Assembly: GCA_024636675.1 (NCBI GenBank)
Contig: JAGXGM010000088.1
Location: 1 to 64,000, forward strand
Direction: 5' to 3'
DNA: 64,000 nt
Source of the DNA: Hydrogenophilales bacterium
GTDB taxonomy: Bacteria > Pseudomonadota > Gammaproteobacteria > Burkholderiales > Thiobacillaceae
The notes below the pieces were generated by a model, which was not told the DNA's origin, searched no databases, and was given only the letters and a program-made list of their open reading frames with translations. The first letter of the stretch is position 1. Every line of letters begins with the position of its first letter. The translations under genes and the position numbers were made by a program. Shown here piece after piece: positions 1 to 8,874 of this stretch.

Positions 1-238
1 CAAGCACACGTTCACACGGCCCTATCGGCCGCAAACCAACGGCAAGGCCGAGCGCTTCATTCAAACCTGCCTGCGCGAATGGGCCTATGGCAGGGTCTGG
101 AACAACAGTGCGGAGCGCACTGCCTGGCTACCGGCATTTTTAGCTTACTACAACGCGCGAAGGCCTCACTCGGCCCTCGGCTACAAACCTCCAGCTTCAC
201 GGCTTGCCGGGAACAACCTATTGCAACTCAACATCTAG
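1..238 (+). CDS. IS481-type transposase, C-terminal fragment (cut by window edge)
   Basis: The reading frame enters the window at base 2 and ends at TAG 236-238, giving about 78 residues. It carries the end of a DDE integrase core: a PQTNGKAERF motif, which holds the catalytic Glu region, then YYNARRPHSALGYKPP, typical of IS481/IS3-type transposases. It differs from the complete IS481-family transposase at 15209-16360, so it is a different element. Whether the gene is intact upstream cannot be seen. It ends 10 bases before ogt, so an IS end should lie in or near that junction, but I could not define a terminal repeat. Confidence 0.8.
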   Translation, partial: KHTFTRPYRPQTNGKAERFIQTCLREWAYGRVWNNSAERTAWLPAFLAYYNARRPHSALGYKPPASRLAGNNLLQLNI

Positions 239-247
239 AATGCCAGA

Positions 248-718
248 ATGTCTACGTACGACGCCATCCTTGCTGCCCCGATATGTCGTCTCGGTGTCCG
301 TTTCACCGGCGACGCGCTGACGCGGCTGGATTTCTTGCTTGCGGACGCCCGCGCGTCGACCCGGCTGGACCTGCGGGCGAGGCAGCTGGTGCGCGAACTC
401 GATGCCTACTGGCACAATCCGGCCCACTCCATCGACGTGCTGTTCGTGCCAGCCGGCACGCCGTTCCAGCTGCGGGTGTGGCACGCGCTGATGGCCATTC
501 CGGCCGGTCAGCCGGCCACCTATGGCGCGCTGGCGAAACAGCTCGGTACCGCTGCACGCGCGGTGGGCCAGGCGTGCGGGGCAAATCCATTGCCTATTCT
601 CATCCCCTGCCACCGCGTGGTGGCGGCCGGTGGGCTGGGGGGCTTCATGCATTCGGCCGCGGGCGCGCCGCTGGATGTCAAAACCCGGCTGCTGGCGCAT
701 GAACGACGCGCTGATTAA
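248..718 (+). CDS. ogt: Methylated-DNA--protein-cysteine S-methyltransferase
   Basis: Suicide repair protein that moves the alkyl group from O6-alkylguanine or O4-alkylthymine onto its own cysteine. The 156-residue length fits the Ogt/MGMT family. The acceptor motif IPCHRVV is present with the reactive Cys near residue 121, preceded by the helix-turn-helix region (YGALAKQLG, residues 92-100) and followed by the GGLGGF turn. The stop overlaps the xerD start by 20 bases, so the two are probably co-transcribed. The N-terminal domain is short and divergent, as is common in bacterial Ogt. The name ogt is by family; a single-domain Ada-C label would also fit. Confidence 0.9.
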   Translation: MSTYDAILAAPICRLGVRFTGDALTRLDFLLADARASTRLDLRARQLVRELDAYWHNPAHSIDVLFVPAGTPFQLRVWHALMAIPAGQPATYGALAKQLGTAARAVGQACGANPLPILIPCHRVVAAGGLGGFMHSAAGAPLDVKTRLLAHERRAD

Positions 719-1589
719 CCGGTTCTGCGACCGTCTGTGGCTGGAAGACGGGCTGGCGGATCTGACGCTGGCCGCGTACCGGCGCGACCTGGAGACTTTC
801 GCTGGCTGGCTGGAAAAAGAACGCGCACATCGCCTGGATGCTGCCGTGGCGGGCGACATCGAGGGCTATCTGGCATGGCGCTTCGCCGGTCGCGCGCAGC
901 CGCGCAGCGCGGCGCGCTACACCTCGGCGCTGAAACGCTTCTATCGCTACCTGCTGCGCGAAAACCTGATTGCCCTGGATCCCACGCTCAATCTCGACAG
1001 CCCCAAGCTGCCGCGCTCGCTACCGAAGACACTGACCGAGGCCGACGTCGAACGCCTGCTCAATAGCACCGACGTCAATACCCCGCTGGGCCTGCGCGAC
1101 CGCGCGATGCTGGAAACGCTGTACGCCACCGGTTTGCGGGTGTCGGAGCTGGTGGGGCTGAAGCTGACGGCGGTGAGCCTCAACGACGGCGTGCTGCGGG
1201 TGACCGGCAAGGGCAACAAGGACCGGCTGGTGCCGCTGGGCGAGGAGGCAGTGCAGTGGCTCAAGCGCTATCTGGCGGACGCGCGACCATTGCTGCTGCA
1301 ACGTCAGGTCTCGGATGCGGTGTTCATCACCGCGCGCAGCGACGGCATGACGCGGCAGGCGTTCTGGTATCTGATCAAGCGGCACGCGCGCGCCGCTGCA
1401 ATCACCCGGCCGCTATCGCCGCACACGCTGCGCCATGCCTTTGCCACCCATCTGCTGAACCATGGCGCCGACCTGCGGGTGGTGCAGATGCTGCTCGGCC
1501 ACAGCGACATTTCCACCACCCAGATCTACACCCACGTGGCGCGCGAACGGCTGAAACAACTCCACGCGGCCCACCATCCGCGCGGCTGA
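699..1589 (+). CDS. xerD: Site-specific tyrosine recombinase XerD
   Basis: Tyrosine recombinase that with XerC resolves chromosome dimers at dif. The ATG at 699 gives 296 residues, the usual XerD length; the open frame continues upstream to 522 but that part overlaps ogt in another frame. The N-terminal SAM-like core-binding domain covers residues 1-95 and the catalytic domain about 110-290. All six catalytic positions can be read: R147 (TGLRVSE), K171 (GKGNKDR), H242 and R245 (SPHTLRHAFATH), H268 (LGHSD) and nucleophile Y277 (TQIYTH). It overlaps the end of ogt, a neighbour arrangement that suggests coupled expression. Confidence 0.93.
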   Translation: MNDALINRFCDRLWLEDGLADLTLAAYRRDLETFAGWLEKERAHRLDAAVAGDIEGYLAWRFAGRAQPRSAARYTSALKRFYRYLLRENLIALDPTLNLDSPKLPRSLPKTLTEADVERLLNSTDVNTPLGLRDRAMLETLYATGLRVSELVGLKLTAVSLNDGVLRVTGKGNKDRLVPLGEEAVQWLKRYLADARPLLLQRQVSDAVFITARSDGMTRQAFWYLIKRHARAAAITRPLSPHTLRHAFATHLLNHGADLRVVQMLLGHSDISTTQIYTHVARERLKQLHAAHHPRG

Positions 1590-1590
1590 C

Positions 1591-2604
1591 TCAGGCGGGC
1601 GTCCTGATCCGTTCCATCAGGTAACACAGGCAGTCCTGGCGGATCACCTGTTCATCGCGCGTCAGCATCGCCGGCATCAGCGGCTTCCTCAAGGTGATCT
1701 CGCCGCGGCTGTAATCAAACAGGCGGTCGCCGATCTCTGCGCCGTTTTCATCCAGCGCCTGCAACCTGGCCGGGCTGCCCGACCGCACCCGGCCCAGCAG
1801 GTCGCCGTGTTTCAATTCGCGGAAATTGTAGTGATCCAGCTCAGGCACAAAGTCGATGTCCGCGTCGGGCGCAACGAAACCGAAGCTGACCTGCTCCGGC
1901 ACCTTGACCGTAGCGACCGTATGAAACAGGTCGACGTCATGCGGCGCCACCGGGTGCGCCGGGAATTCGGACAGATGCAGGCAGGCGTCCATGAACGCGG
2001 CGGCATGCTCGACGCCGCCAGGCGTGCCCGGCTTGCCGCACTCCAGCGTGACCGACGGACACAACTCGGCGAAAGCGGCCGACTGCACGCCGCGCGGCCG
2101 GACGAAATAGACCACGATGCGTGAAAACAGCGTGGCAAGGTGCAGAAAATCCTGGTCCAGCCGGTTCACGCAGGCGTAATGCGGATTGAGACCGGTGTTG
2201 TTGTGGATGTCGATGCTGGCAAACACCTTGCGGGCGCGCATCGCGTCGACCACCTGCTGCATCATCGCCCGTTCGGCCGGATGCGCTTCCTCGCTGCCCG
2301 GCCATACCCGGTTGTAGTCGGGCTGGCCATCGAGCCGGCGCTGACCTGTCCGGGCCGCCTCGATGTTGCCGATGAAAAGTGATAGCGCGCGCGGCAATTC
2401 GGCCGTCGTGTATTGGTTCAGCACCGCTTGCGCTGCCAGCCAGCCGGTGTCCTCGTTTCCGTGCAGCAGCACCGAAGCAAACAGGGGCTGCGTGCGCCGG
2501 CCCGGCAGGTGGATCAGCGTCGGCCCCGGCAGCGCCTCGCCCAGGCGGGAGGCGGGCAGGTCCAGCAAGCCGGACGGCACGGCGTCTAACTGCGTCAGGT
2601 TCAT
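1591..2604 (-). CDS. AspA/AstE-type zinc deacylase-like protein (M14 superfamily)
   Basis: Member of the succinylglutamate desuccinylase/aspartoacylase group, zinc enzymes that cleave N-acyl amino acids or amide-linked caps. The start chosen (ATG at 2604, 337 aa) overlaps the stop of the upstream ligase gene as ATGA; the open frame runs further upstream only inside that gene. Putative zinc ligands are H48 and E51 in LLHGNEDTGW and H134 in SIDIHNNTG. It is translationally coupled to a GCS2-type ligase and lies two genes from a second deacylase of the same superfamily, so ligase and deacylase probably act on the same amide bond. The substrate is unknown. Confidence 0.75.
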   Translation of the reverse strand: MNLTQLDAVPSGLLDLPASRLGEALPGPTLIHLPGRRTQPLFASVLLHGNEDTGWLAAQAVLNQYTTAELPRALSLFIGNIEAARTGQRRLDGQPDYNRVWPGSEEAHPAERAMMQQVVDAMRARKVFASIDIHNNTGLNPHYACVNRLDQDFLHLATLFSRIVVYFVRPRGVQSAAFAELCPSVTLECGKPGTPGGVEHAAAFMDACLHLSEFPAHPVAPHDVDLFHTVATVKVPEQVSFGFVAPDADIDFVPELDHYNFRELKHGDLLGRVRSGSPARLQALDENGAEIGDRLFDYSRGEITLRKPLMPAMLTRDEQVIRQDCLCYLMERIRTPA

Positions 2605-4034
2605 AGTTCCCACTCGTGCACCGGCGCTCCGGCGCGCTGATTGTCCAGATAAGCGTCCATCATGCGGTGCAGGTCGCCGCCCTCTCGCGCGAGTCGGCTC
2701 AGTTGCCACGCCGCACCGGTCTGGCCGCTGCGCACCCGGGCTTCGACGATGCCCAGATAATGCTCGATCTCGGTATCCGGCAGGCCGAAATCATGCAGTC
2801 CATGGCGCGCCAGCGGCAGCCCGACCTCGAGTATCCAATCACGCACCGGATAGCGCCGGCCATCCAGCCAGGTCAGTTCGGCCCGCAGCCCATGGCGCGC
2901 GGCAGCGTAGAAGTTGGCGCGCGCGGCGGAAAACGGCAAATCGGATTCGACGGCATGCGGCTGACGCGCCAGCGCGTGCACCAGTCCGAAATACAGCGCC
3001 GCATTGGCCACCATGTCCAGCACGGTCGGGCCGCTCGGCAGCACCCGCTGTTCCAGCCGCACATGCCCCTGCCCTGCGGCGTCAAATCCGATCAGCGGTC
3101 GCACCCAGCGCCAGATGGCGCCGTTGTGCAGGCGCAGATGGGGAAAGCGCGATGACGCCTCGGCCTGTGGCATTGGTAGCAGCACCGGATAGTGCTCGAG
3201 ATTTTCCTCGAACAGTTCCAGCGGGCTGTGCGCGACATAGTCGCGTCCGAAGGTCACCCGCCGCACGCTGGGCTCGGCCAGCCCGTTGTAGCCACCCAAC
3301 TCCACCGACTGCTCGAACAGCGGCACCCGCGTTTCCTGCCACAGGCGCCGGCCGAACAGCAGCGGCGAATTGACCGCCGCCGCCAGCAGCGGCGCGCAGC
3401 TGACCAGGGAGGCGTTGTAGTAGCTGCCCGCCAGATCGAAGGGCACCTGCAGGTGCAACTGGAACGAGGTGGTGGCGGCCTCAAGCATGACGTCGGGCCG
3501 GCTCAGATGAAGCTGGTCCGTGCCCTCGATGTCGATGCAGATGGGCGCGCCGCCGCGCTGCTGCAACACCTGCGCATTGAGCACCTCGAAGCGTTTCATC
3601 GCCGACATGTTGGCAAGGCACATGTCCTGCTCGCGGATGGTCGGCAAAATGCCGATCATCGCCAGCACCGCATCCATGCCGTGCGCCACCTGCTGGCACC
3701 TGTCCCAGGTGGCCAGCAGGGATGCCTCCATGGCGGCCAGCACGCCAGCCCCCACCTCCACCGGCGGCGCATTCAGCTCGACGTTGAAGCGCGACAACTC
3801 GGGCACCACCAGTGGATCGCTCAGCGCACGCAGGTAGGCTTCATTAACGGGATTGGGCAAGCCGGCGTGATCGAGCAGCCAGGCCTCGAGCTCGAAGCCA
3901 GCGACATAGCGTACATCCTTGAACCCGCCGGCCTGGGCAAACGACCGCAACGCCGCCGTTTCTCCCGCCAGCCGGGAGGAGAACTGCTCAAGGTCCGCTT
4001 CTGAAAAGCGGGTGCGATTGATTTCCTGTCCCAT
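2601..4034 (-). CDS. GCS2-family glutamate-cysteine ligase-like amide ligase
   Basis: The 477-residue protein looks like a carboxylate-amine/glutamate-cysteine ligase of the GCS2 superfamily (glutamine-synthetase fold, ATP-dependent amide bond formation). Supporting features are an early FELEAWLLD segment, SRFNVELNAPP, the LPTIREQDM region, SFQLHLQVP and the late VRLEQRVLPSGPT stretch. A conventional gshA-gshB pair lies at 60251-62496, so this copy need not make gamma-glutamylcysteine. It sits between two AspA-like deacylases, with an ATGA overlap to the downstream one. Families of this type ligate amino acids to small molecules or peptides; its substrate cannot be told from sequence. Start ATG 4034. 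Confidence 0.75.
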   Translation of the reverse strand: MGQEINRTRFSEADLEQFSSRLAGETAALRSFAQAGGFKDVRYVAGFELEAWLLDHAGLPNPVNEAYLRALSDPLVVPELSRFNVELNAPPVEVGAGVLAAMEASLLATWDRCQQVAHGMDAVLAMIGILPTIREQDMCLANMSAMKRFEVLNAQVLQQRGGAPICIDIEGTDQLHLSRPDVMLEAATTSFQLHLQVPFDLAGSYYNASLVSCAPLLAAAVNSPLLFGRRLWQETRVPLFEQSVELGGYNGLAEPSVRRVTFGRDYVAHSPLELFEENLEHYPVLLPMPQAEASSRFPHLRLHNGAIWRWVRPLIGFDAAGQGHVRLEQRVLPSGPTVLDMVANAALYFGLVHALARQPHAVESDLPFSAARANFYAAARHGLRAELTWLDGRRYPVRDWILEVGLPLARHGLHDFGLPDTEIEHYLGIVEARVRSGQTGAAWQLSRLAREGGDLHRMMDAYLDNQRAGAPVHEWEL

Positions 4035-4130
4035 GTGCGTTCGATGGTCACCCCATCGGTTGTGGTTCAGCCCTGACCATCATATCCGACCGTCTCTTTT
4101 ATAAGCGAGGCCGGCGGAAGCGGTGCGCAA

Positions 4131-5087
4131 TCACACCCGCGTGCTGCGTTTGGCAAGGTAGAACCACTCCTGTCCCGGCAGGGCGTTGGGGTTGGGAAAA
4201 ACGATATAGCCATCGCTGTCCGCCACCACAGGGCTGCAGTCATGGCGCGTGCCAATGACTTCGCCCGCGTGCACCCGGTCGAAGCTGGACCAGTCGCGCG
4301 CAAAGGCATCCTCTGCATGGATGCGGTCGACGACCTGATACAGGCGTAGCGCCTCGGTGTCGGCCACGGGGACCGGCACGGGTACGTCGCCTAACCGCAG
4401 ATACGCGAGTGTGTTGCGGATCGCGCGATATGCCACTGCAGGGGCGGCCGGGTCGTCGTGCTGGCCGCATTCCAGCGTGAGCGCAATGCCGCCCTGCGCA
4501 CGCATGTATTCGGTTGTGCCCACCCCATAGTTCACGTCGGCCTCGCGTGACGTCGCGCCTGCCGCCAGGCGGCGCGCGACGCCGGCGGCGTAGGTATCGA
4601 GCCAGCCATCGACAAAGCGGTGCACGCCCAGTCGCAGCGCCAGCGCGGTTTCGTCCGCAGCACGCGCGAACGGCTCTAGCGTGCCGCGGTTGTCCTGCGG
4701 CCCCAGCATGACGAAGGGTTGTCCCGAGGTATGGAACGAATGCAGGTCGAGCAGTGCATCATGCTGCGCCAGCAGCGGGCATAGCCAGTTGGCAATGCGG
4801 TCTTCGTATTCGACCAGCGTATCGGTCGGAATCAGATTGCGGTTAAGGTTGCGGTCCCCCATGCGCTGTTTGCGGGCGTAGGCCAGCGGATTGGTGACCG
4901 GAACGAAGGTGACGCTGCCGGCGACGATGACCAGCTGGCCGGATTCGATCTCCGCGATCACCCGGCGAATCGCCTGGGTGCCGCAGGTTTCGTTGCCATG
5001 CACCGCACCCAGCACGACGAGGCGCGCACCGGGCGCATGCCCGGTGAACGAGATGGACTGGAAATGCAGCGAATCGAGTTCACTCAT
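4131..5087 (-). CDS. Second AspA/AstE-type zinc deacylase-like protein
   Basis: Succinylglutamate desuccinylase/aspartoacylase family protein, 318 aa from ATG 5087, which overlaps the TSUP gene stop as ATGA. Zinc ligands inferred from the motifs are H30 and E33 (AVHGNETCG) and H116 (LLDLHSFH); NPLAYARKQRMGDRNLNRN matches the substrate-binding loop of this superfamily. It is only distantly similar to the deacylase at 1591-2604 but clearly of the same fold. Its position with a GCS2 ligase and a TSUP anion transporter suggests a small pathway that makes, hydrolyses or salvages an acyl/peptidyl amino acid. Function beyond the family is not assignable. Confidence 0.8.
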   Translation of the reverse strand: MSELDSLHFQSISFTGHAPGARLVVLGAVHGNETCGTQAIRRVIAEIESGQLVIVAGSVTFVPVTNPLAYARKQRMGDRNLNRNLIPTDTLVEYEDRIANWLCPLLAQHDALLDLHSFHTSGQPFVMLGPQDNRGTLEPFARAADETALALRLGVHRFVDGWLDTYAAGVARRLAAGATSREADVNYGVGTTEYMRAQGGIALTLECGQHDDPAAPAVAYRAIRNTLAYLRLGDVPVPVPVADTEALRLYQVVDRIHAEDAFARDWSSFDRVHAGEVIGTRHDCSPVVADSDGYIVFPNPNALPGQEWFYLAKRSTRV

Positions 5088-5821
5088 ATGGACAGGGCCT
5101 TGAATAACAATGACACGCTCGACACCAGCAACAATACGCCAACCAGCCGCGCCATCTGCCCCGGACCGATCCCGACATGCACACGACCGCCCAGATAGAG
5201 CGCGCCCAGCACGAGCGGCAGCGCGGCAAAAAACGCGACCCACACCGAGGCCGTCATCAGCAGCCCCGCCACCAGAAAGCTGCCGATTCGCGTCAGACCC
5301 TCGGTGAAGAACAGCGCCGAAAAGGTCGCCCGCAATTCGCTTTTGTCGCGGATGCGGTGGCTCAGGTAAATGACGTAAGGCGGCCCGCCGGTGCCGAACA
5401 AGGCGCCCACGGTGCCGCCGGTGAGCGAGGCCGGCACTGCCCAGCCGCGCGAAATCAGCTTGTCGCCGTGGAGGTTGAGGAGGCTGCGCATCGCGAAGAC
5501 GAAGACAAATCCGGCCAGCGCAATCAGCATGGGTTCGGGCGGCAGATTGACCAGCAGGCTGGTACCCAGGATCACGCCAACCATGCCGAACGGGATCAGC
5601 ACACCGACTTCGTCCCATTTCACGCGCTTGAAATTGAAGCCGCCAATCACGATCGACGCGGTGAAATCCAGCAGCAGGATCAAGGGCACGACGAATTGCA
5701 GCGGCAGGAACAAAGCCAGCAGGGGCACCGAAATCAGCCCGGAGCCGAAGCCCGTAATGCCGCGGATGAAATATGCCGCCAGCAGGATGGCCGCAGTCGC
5801 GGCGATCTGCTCAAGACTCAC
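5084..5821 (-). CDS. TSUP (TauE/SafE) family anion exporter
   Basis: Inner-membrane transporter of the TauE/SafE/YfcA family, whose characterised members move sulfite, sulfonates, thiosulfate or sulfoacetate. The protein is strongly hydrophobic with about eight membrane segments and the repeated family motif seen as FIRGITGFGSGLISVPLLAL near the N terminus and GGTVGALFGTGGPPYVIYL in the middle. The start is taken as GTG at 5821, overlapping the folB stop as GTGA; this gives 245 aa and removes a charged non-membrane extension. It is coupled to the deacylase downstream by another 4-base overlap. In a sulfur-metabolising host a sulfur-oxyanion substrate is attractive but unproven. Confidence 0.82.
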   Translation of the reverse strand: MSLEQIAATAAILLAAYFIRGITGFGSGLISVPLLALFLPLQFVVPLILLLDFTASIVIGGFNFKRVKWDEVGVLIPFGMVGVILGTSLLVNLPPEPMLIALAGFVFVFAMRSLLNLHGDKLISRGWAVPASLTGGTVGALFGTGGPPYVIYLSHRIRDKSELRATFSALFFTEGLTRIGSFLVAGLLMTASVWVAFFAALPLVLGALYLGGRVHVGIGPGQMARLVGVLLLVSSVSLLFKALSI

Positions 5822-6180
5822 AGGCGCGCGCCGCGCTCGATGGTGATTCCCAACTCCTTGATGCCGGGCACGATGGCGAACTTGGTGACCGACACCTTCA
5901 CCCACGGCGCGCCGAATTCATCGCGCACGATCGCGGCCACGTGCTCGGCGACCGATTCGACCAGCGTGATCGGCTGCGGCGCATGGTGCAGATAGTCCTT
6001 CACCCGCGTCGCCACCGCACCGTAATCGATGGTGTCGGCGACGTTGTCCGTGCCGCCGGCCTTGCTGTCAGGCAGCCCGATCTCCAGATCGAGCCGCACC
6101 GGCTGCGGCACTTTGCGTTCCCACTCGTATATGCCGATAATCAGATCGAGGCGAAAGTCCCGCAGAAATAGAATATCCAT
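5818..6180 (-). CDS. folB: Dihydroneopterin aldolase
   Basis: Folate-biosynthesis enzyme that cleaves 7,8-dihydroneopterin to 6-hydroxymethyl-dihydropterin and glycolaldehyde (and may epimerise it). The 120-residue length is typical. Family features visible are the N-terminal IFLRDF-like segment, GIYEWERKVPQPVRLDLE, the DTIDYGAV motif, LVESVAEHVA (catalytic Glu region) and the C-terminal KFAIVPGIKELGITIER (conserved Lys/Pro). It is the first gene of the minus-strand group and is divergent from plsY with a 63-base spacer, an arrangement common in beta- and gammaproteobacteria. Confidence 0.93.
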   Translation of the reverse strand: MDILFLRDFRLDLIIGIYEWERKVPQPVRLDLEIGLPDSKAGGTDNVADTIDYGAVATRVKDYLHHAPQPITLVESVAEHVAAIVRDEFGAPWVKVSVTKFAIVPGIKELGITIERGARL

Positions 6181-6243
6181 ATTTATTTATCCACGGCGGG
6201 CCCCCAGGCCCACCTAAAATCCCGCCATTTTACTGACTTGTTT

Positions 6244-6846
6244 ATGACCACGCTGTTGTTTATTGGTGCCGCCTATCTGCTGGGCTCATTGTCGTTTGCC
6301 GTGATCGTCAGCCGCGCCATGCACCTGCCCGACCCTCGCCAATACGGATCGGGCAATCCGGGGGCGACCAACATGCTGCGTACCGGTCGCAAGACGGCTG
6401 CCGTACTGACGCTGCTCGGCGACGCATTGAAAGGCTGGGTGGCGGTGGTGCTGGCGCGTGCGCTGGCGCCCCAGTTCGGTCTTGACGACAGCATCGTGCT
6501 GCTGTGTGCGCTGGCCGTGTTTATCGGCCACCTGTACCCGGTTTTTTTCGGCTTCAAGGGCGGCAAGGGCGTCGCCACCGCGCTCGGCGTGCTGATCGGC
6601 CTCAATCCCTGGCTCGGGCTGGTGTGCTTGATGACCTGGCTATTGATGGCCGGGGTGTTTCGCATTTCCTCGCTCGCCGCCGTGACCACCGCGGTGCTCG
6701 CCCCGGTCTACGCCGGGCTGTTGATGGGCTGGGGACACACCGCAATTGCCGTGCTGGTGATCACACTGCTGCTGGTCTATCGTCATAAGCGCAACCTCAT
6801 CAAACTGGTCAACGGCGAGGAAGGGCGCATCGGCGTCCGCTCCTGA
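6244..6846 (+). CDS. plsY: Acyl-phosphate:glycerol-3-phosphate acyltransferase PlsY
   Basis: Inner-membrane enzyme that transfers an acyl group from acyl-phosphate to glycerol-3-phosphate, the first step of phospholipid synthesis. The 200-residue protein (ATG 6244; the TTG two codons upstream is less likely) has about five membrane segments and the three conserved cytosolic motifs: GSGNPGATNMLRT (residues about 36-48), FKGGKGVATALG, and the C-terminal YRHKRNLIKLVNGEE. Divergent from folB. Confidence 0.94.
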   Translation: MTTLLFIGAAYLLGSLSFAVIVSRAMHLPDPRQYGSGNPGATNMLRTGRKTAAVLTLLGDALKGWVAVVLARALAPQFGLDDSIVLLCALAVFIGHLYPVFFGFKGGKGVATALGVLIGLNPWLGLVCLMTWLLMAGVFRISSLAAVTTAVLAPVYAGLLMGWGHTAIAVLVITLLLVYRHKRNLIKLVNGEEGRIGVRS

Positions 6847-6863
6847 CCCGGCCCAACGAAAAT

Positions 6864-7664
6864 ATGGCTCTGTTCGACAAAACCATCGAGCACGCAAAGG
6901 ACAGCCTCGCCGAGGTATCGCGCGAGGCCATCGACCGCGCAAGCGAACGGCTGTCGGATGTCGTGAAGGACGGCGTCTTGCAGGCCGGCACCGAGCTGAA
7001 GGATGTCATCTGGCGCGCCAGCCAGGAAATCGACACCAAGCTCGAGAAAATTTCCGAGGAACTGCACGCGCAGCGCCAGTTTACCAAGGACGATGTGCGC
7101 GAAATGGTCGATTACGCGGGGGAAAGATTGGGCACCGTGATGGACGCGCGCATCGTCCACGCCAAATCGGAATTTTCCTTGCTGGTGCAGGAAAAGGTCG
7201 AGTATTTCAAGCGCGAGATCGACAGCTTTTTCATCGAGCGGCAGCGCGATCTCGCGCGCGAGCGGCGGCGGCTGTTCATCAACGTCGCCATCGCCATCCT
7301 GGCCTCGCTGTCGCTCGGCTTCGTGTCCTGGCTGTACCACCAGTATCTGGGTGGCGGGATCGACGTGTATGCCATCTTCCGCATCGTGTTCGCCTCGCTG
7401 ATGGGGGGCTACGCGGCCTACCTCGCGGTCAAGCTGCTGCGCCGCTGGCTGTTGATGTCGGAACACAAGAAGGACGCGCTGTTCCTGGCCAGCCGCTATT
7501 GGGGCGTGCTGCGACCGGAAAGCATTTTTGGCACGGTTGTTCTGGTCTGCCTGATGGCGGTTCTGATCGGATTTTTACTGTTTCCGGAACAGATCGCGCA
7601 ACTCACGGGCAGCGAAAAATGGCTCAAGACCTTGCGCGAGGCCTACCCGATCTTTCGGCATTGA
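6864..7664 (+). CDS. Coiled-coil protein with three C-terminal membrane segments, function unknown
   Basis: The 266-residue protein is not recognised. Residues 1-135 are highly charged and helical (repeated patterns of E/R/K with hydrophobic spacing), consistent with a long coiled coil or apolipoprotein-like helix; residues about 137-157, 169-190 and 221-240 are membrane segments. The coiled coil would be cytoplasmic if the basic stretch RERRRLFIN at 133-140 follows the positive-inside rule. It starts 17 bases after plsY and may be co-transcribed with it, which suggests a membrane-organising role, but this is only context. It converges on tsaD with a 22-base gap. Confidence 0.6.
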   Translation: MALFDKTIEHAKDSLAEVSREAIDRASERLSDVVKDGVLQAGTELKDVIWRASQEIDTKLEKISEELHAQRQFTKDDVREMVDYAGERLGTVMDARIVHAKSEFSLLVQEKVEYFKREIDSFFIERQRDLARERRRLFINVAIAILASLSLGFVSWLYHQYLGGGIDVYAIFRIVFASLMGGYAAYLAVKLLRRWLLMSEHKKDALFLASRYWGVLRPESIFGTVVLVCLMAVLIGFLLFPEQIAQLTGSEKWLKTLREAYPIFRH

Positions 7665-7686
7665 ATCGCCGTGAGCTTGCGGCCTG

Positions 7687-8700
7687 TCACACGGCGTCGA
7701 GCGTCGCCAGGTCCCAGCGCGGCTTGATCGCAAACGTAAGATCCGGGATCGATCCCGACTGCGCCACCAGCCGCTGCGCGCCGGCATAGGCAATCATCGC
7801 GCCATTGTCAGTGCAGAACTCCAGACGCGGATAGAACACGCTGATGCCGCGCGCCGCCGCGTCGTGCGTGAGCCGCTCGCGCAAATGTGCGTTGGCGCCG
7901 ACGCCGCCCGCGACCACCAGTCGCGTCGCGCCGCTGTGCGCACAGGCCGCCAGGCTCTTACTCACCAGCACCTCCACTGCCGCACGCTGGAACGCCGCAG
8001 CGATGTCCGCCGCCTCACCCAGCCCCACCTTGCGCACCAGCGTCAGCACCGCAGTCTTGAGCCCGGAAAAACTGAAATCGAAATCGCCCGAATTCAGCAT
8101 CGGACGCGGCAAACTGAAGCGGCCGGCGTCGCCCGTGGCCGCCAGCGCCGACAGCGCGGGGCCGCCCGGATAGCCCAGCCCCAGCAGCTGAGCGGTCTTG
8201 TCGAAGGCCTCGCCCGCCGCGTCGTCGAGCGTCTCGCCCAGCAAGGTGTAGCGACCGACGCCGGACACCAGCATCAGCTGGGTATGCCCGCCCGACACCA
8301 GCAAGGCGACGAACGGGAATTCCGGCGGCGTGTCGGAAATCAGCGGCGACAGCATGTGGCCTTCCATGTGATGCACCCCGACCGCGGGGATATCCAGCGC
8401 AAACGCCAGCGCGCGCGCCATCCCGGCGCCCACCAGCAGGGCACCGGCAAGCCCGGGGCCCTGCGTATAGGCAATGCCATCGACATCGGCAAGGGTACGG
8501 CCGCTCTCGGCCAGCACCTGGCGGGTCAACGGCAGCACCCGCCGGATATGGTCGCGCGACGCCAGTTCCGGCACCACCCCGCCGTACGCGTTGTGCATCG
8601 CGATCTGCGAGTACAACGCATGTGCCAGCAGGCCGTGCGCGCTGTCATACAGCGCGACACCGGTTTCATCGCAGGAGGATTCGACGCCAAGCACCAGCAT
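7687..8700 (-). CDS. tsaD: tRNA N6-adenosine threonylcarbamoyltransferase TsaD
   Basis: Catalytic subunit that transfers threonylcarbamoyl from TC-AMP onto A37 of ANN-decoding tRNAs, working with TsaB and TsaE. The start at ATG 8700 gives 337 aa, beginning with the diagnostic [19 protein letters not shown]. The metal-binding HMEGH motif (in VHHMEGHML) and the phosphate-binding VSGGHTQL and [15 protein letters not shown] loops of the ASKHA fold are all present. Single-gene minus-strand unit between the unknown coiled-coil gene and the divergent pigment arm. Confidence 0.95.
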   Translation of the reverse strand: MLVLGVESSCDETGVALYDSAHGLLAHALYSQIAMHNAYGGVVPELASRDHIRRVLPLTRQVLAESGRTLADVDGIAYTQGPGLAGALLVGAGMARALAFALDIPAVGVHHMEGHMLSPLISDTPPEFPFVALLVSGGHTQLMLVSGVGRYTLLGETLDDAAGEAFDKTAQLLGLGYPGGPALSALAATGDAGRFSLPRPMLNSGDFDFSFSGLKTAVLTLVRKVGLGEAADIAAAFQRAAVEVLVSKSLAACAHSGATRLVVAGGVGANAHLRERLTHDAAARGISVFYPRLEFCTDNGAMIAYAGAQRLVAQSGSIPDLTFAIKPRWDLATLDAV

Positions 8701-8874
8701 AATCGGGAGCAATCAGACCAAAACATGCGCATGATAGCGCGGACAGCCTGTTGCTGAATTGTGGCGTCATAACCCGGCCCCCAGCGCACGGTTTGTTTGG
8801 GTAAAATCAACCCGTTGTTTCAGTTTATGCGGACAGAGCCTTTCGCCGTGCTGCAGTCCTCCAAGGAAAGTCCC

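Noticed and set aside
2601-4034. Calling the GCS2 gene gshA
   Set aside because: A TIGR02049-type gshA overlapping gshB is present at 60251-62496, so the GCS2 protein was given only a family-level call.
8797-8874. N-terminal extension of the halogenase-like protein
   Set aside because: No ribosome site at 8797; the ATG at 8875 has AAGGAAAG upstream and family-like start before the FAD motif.
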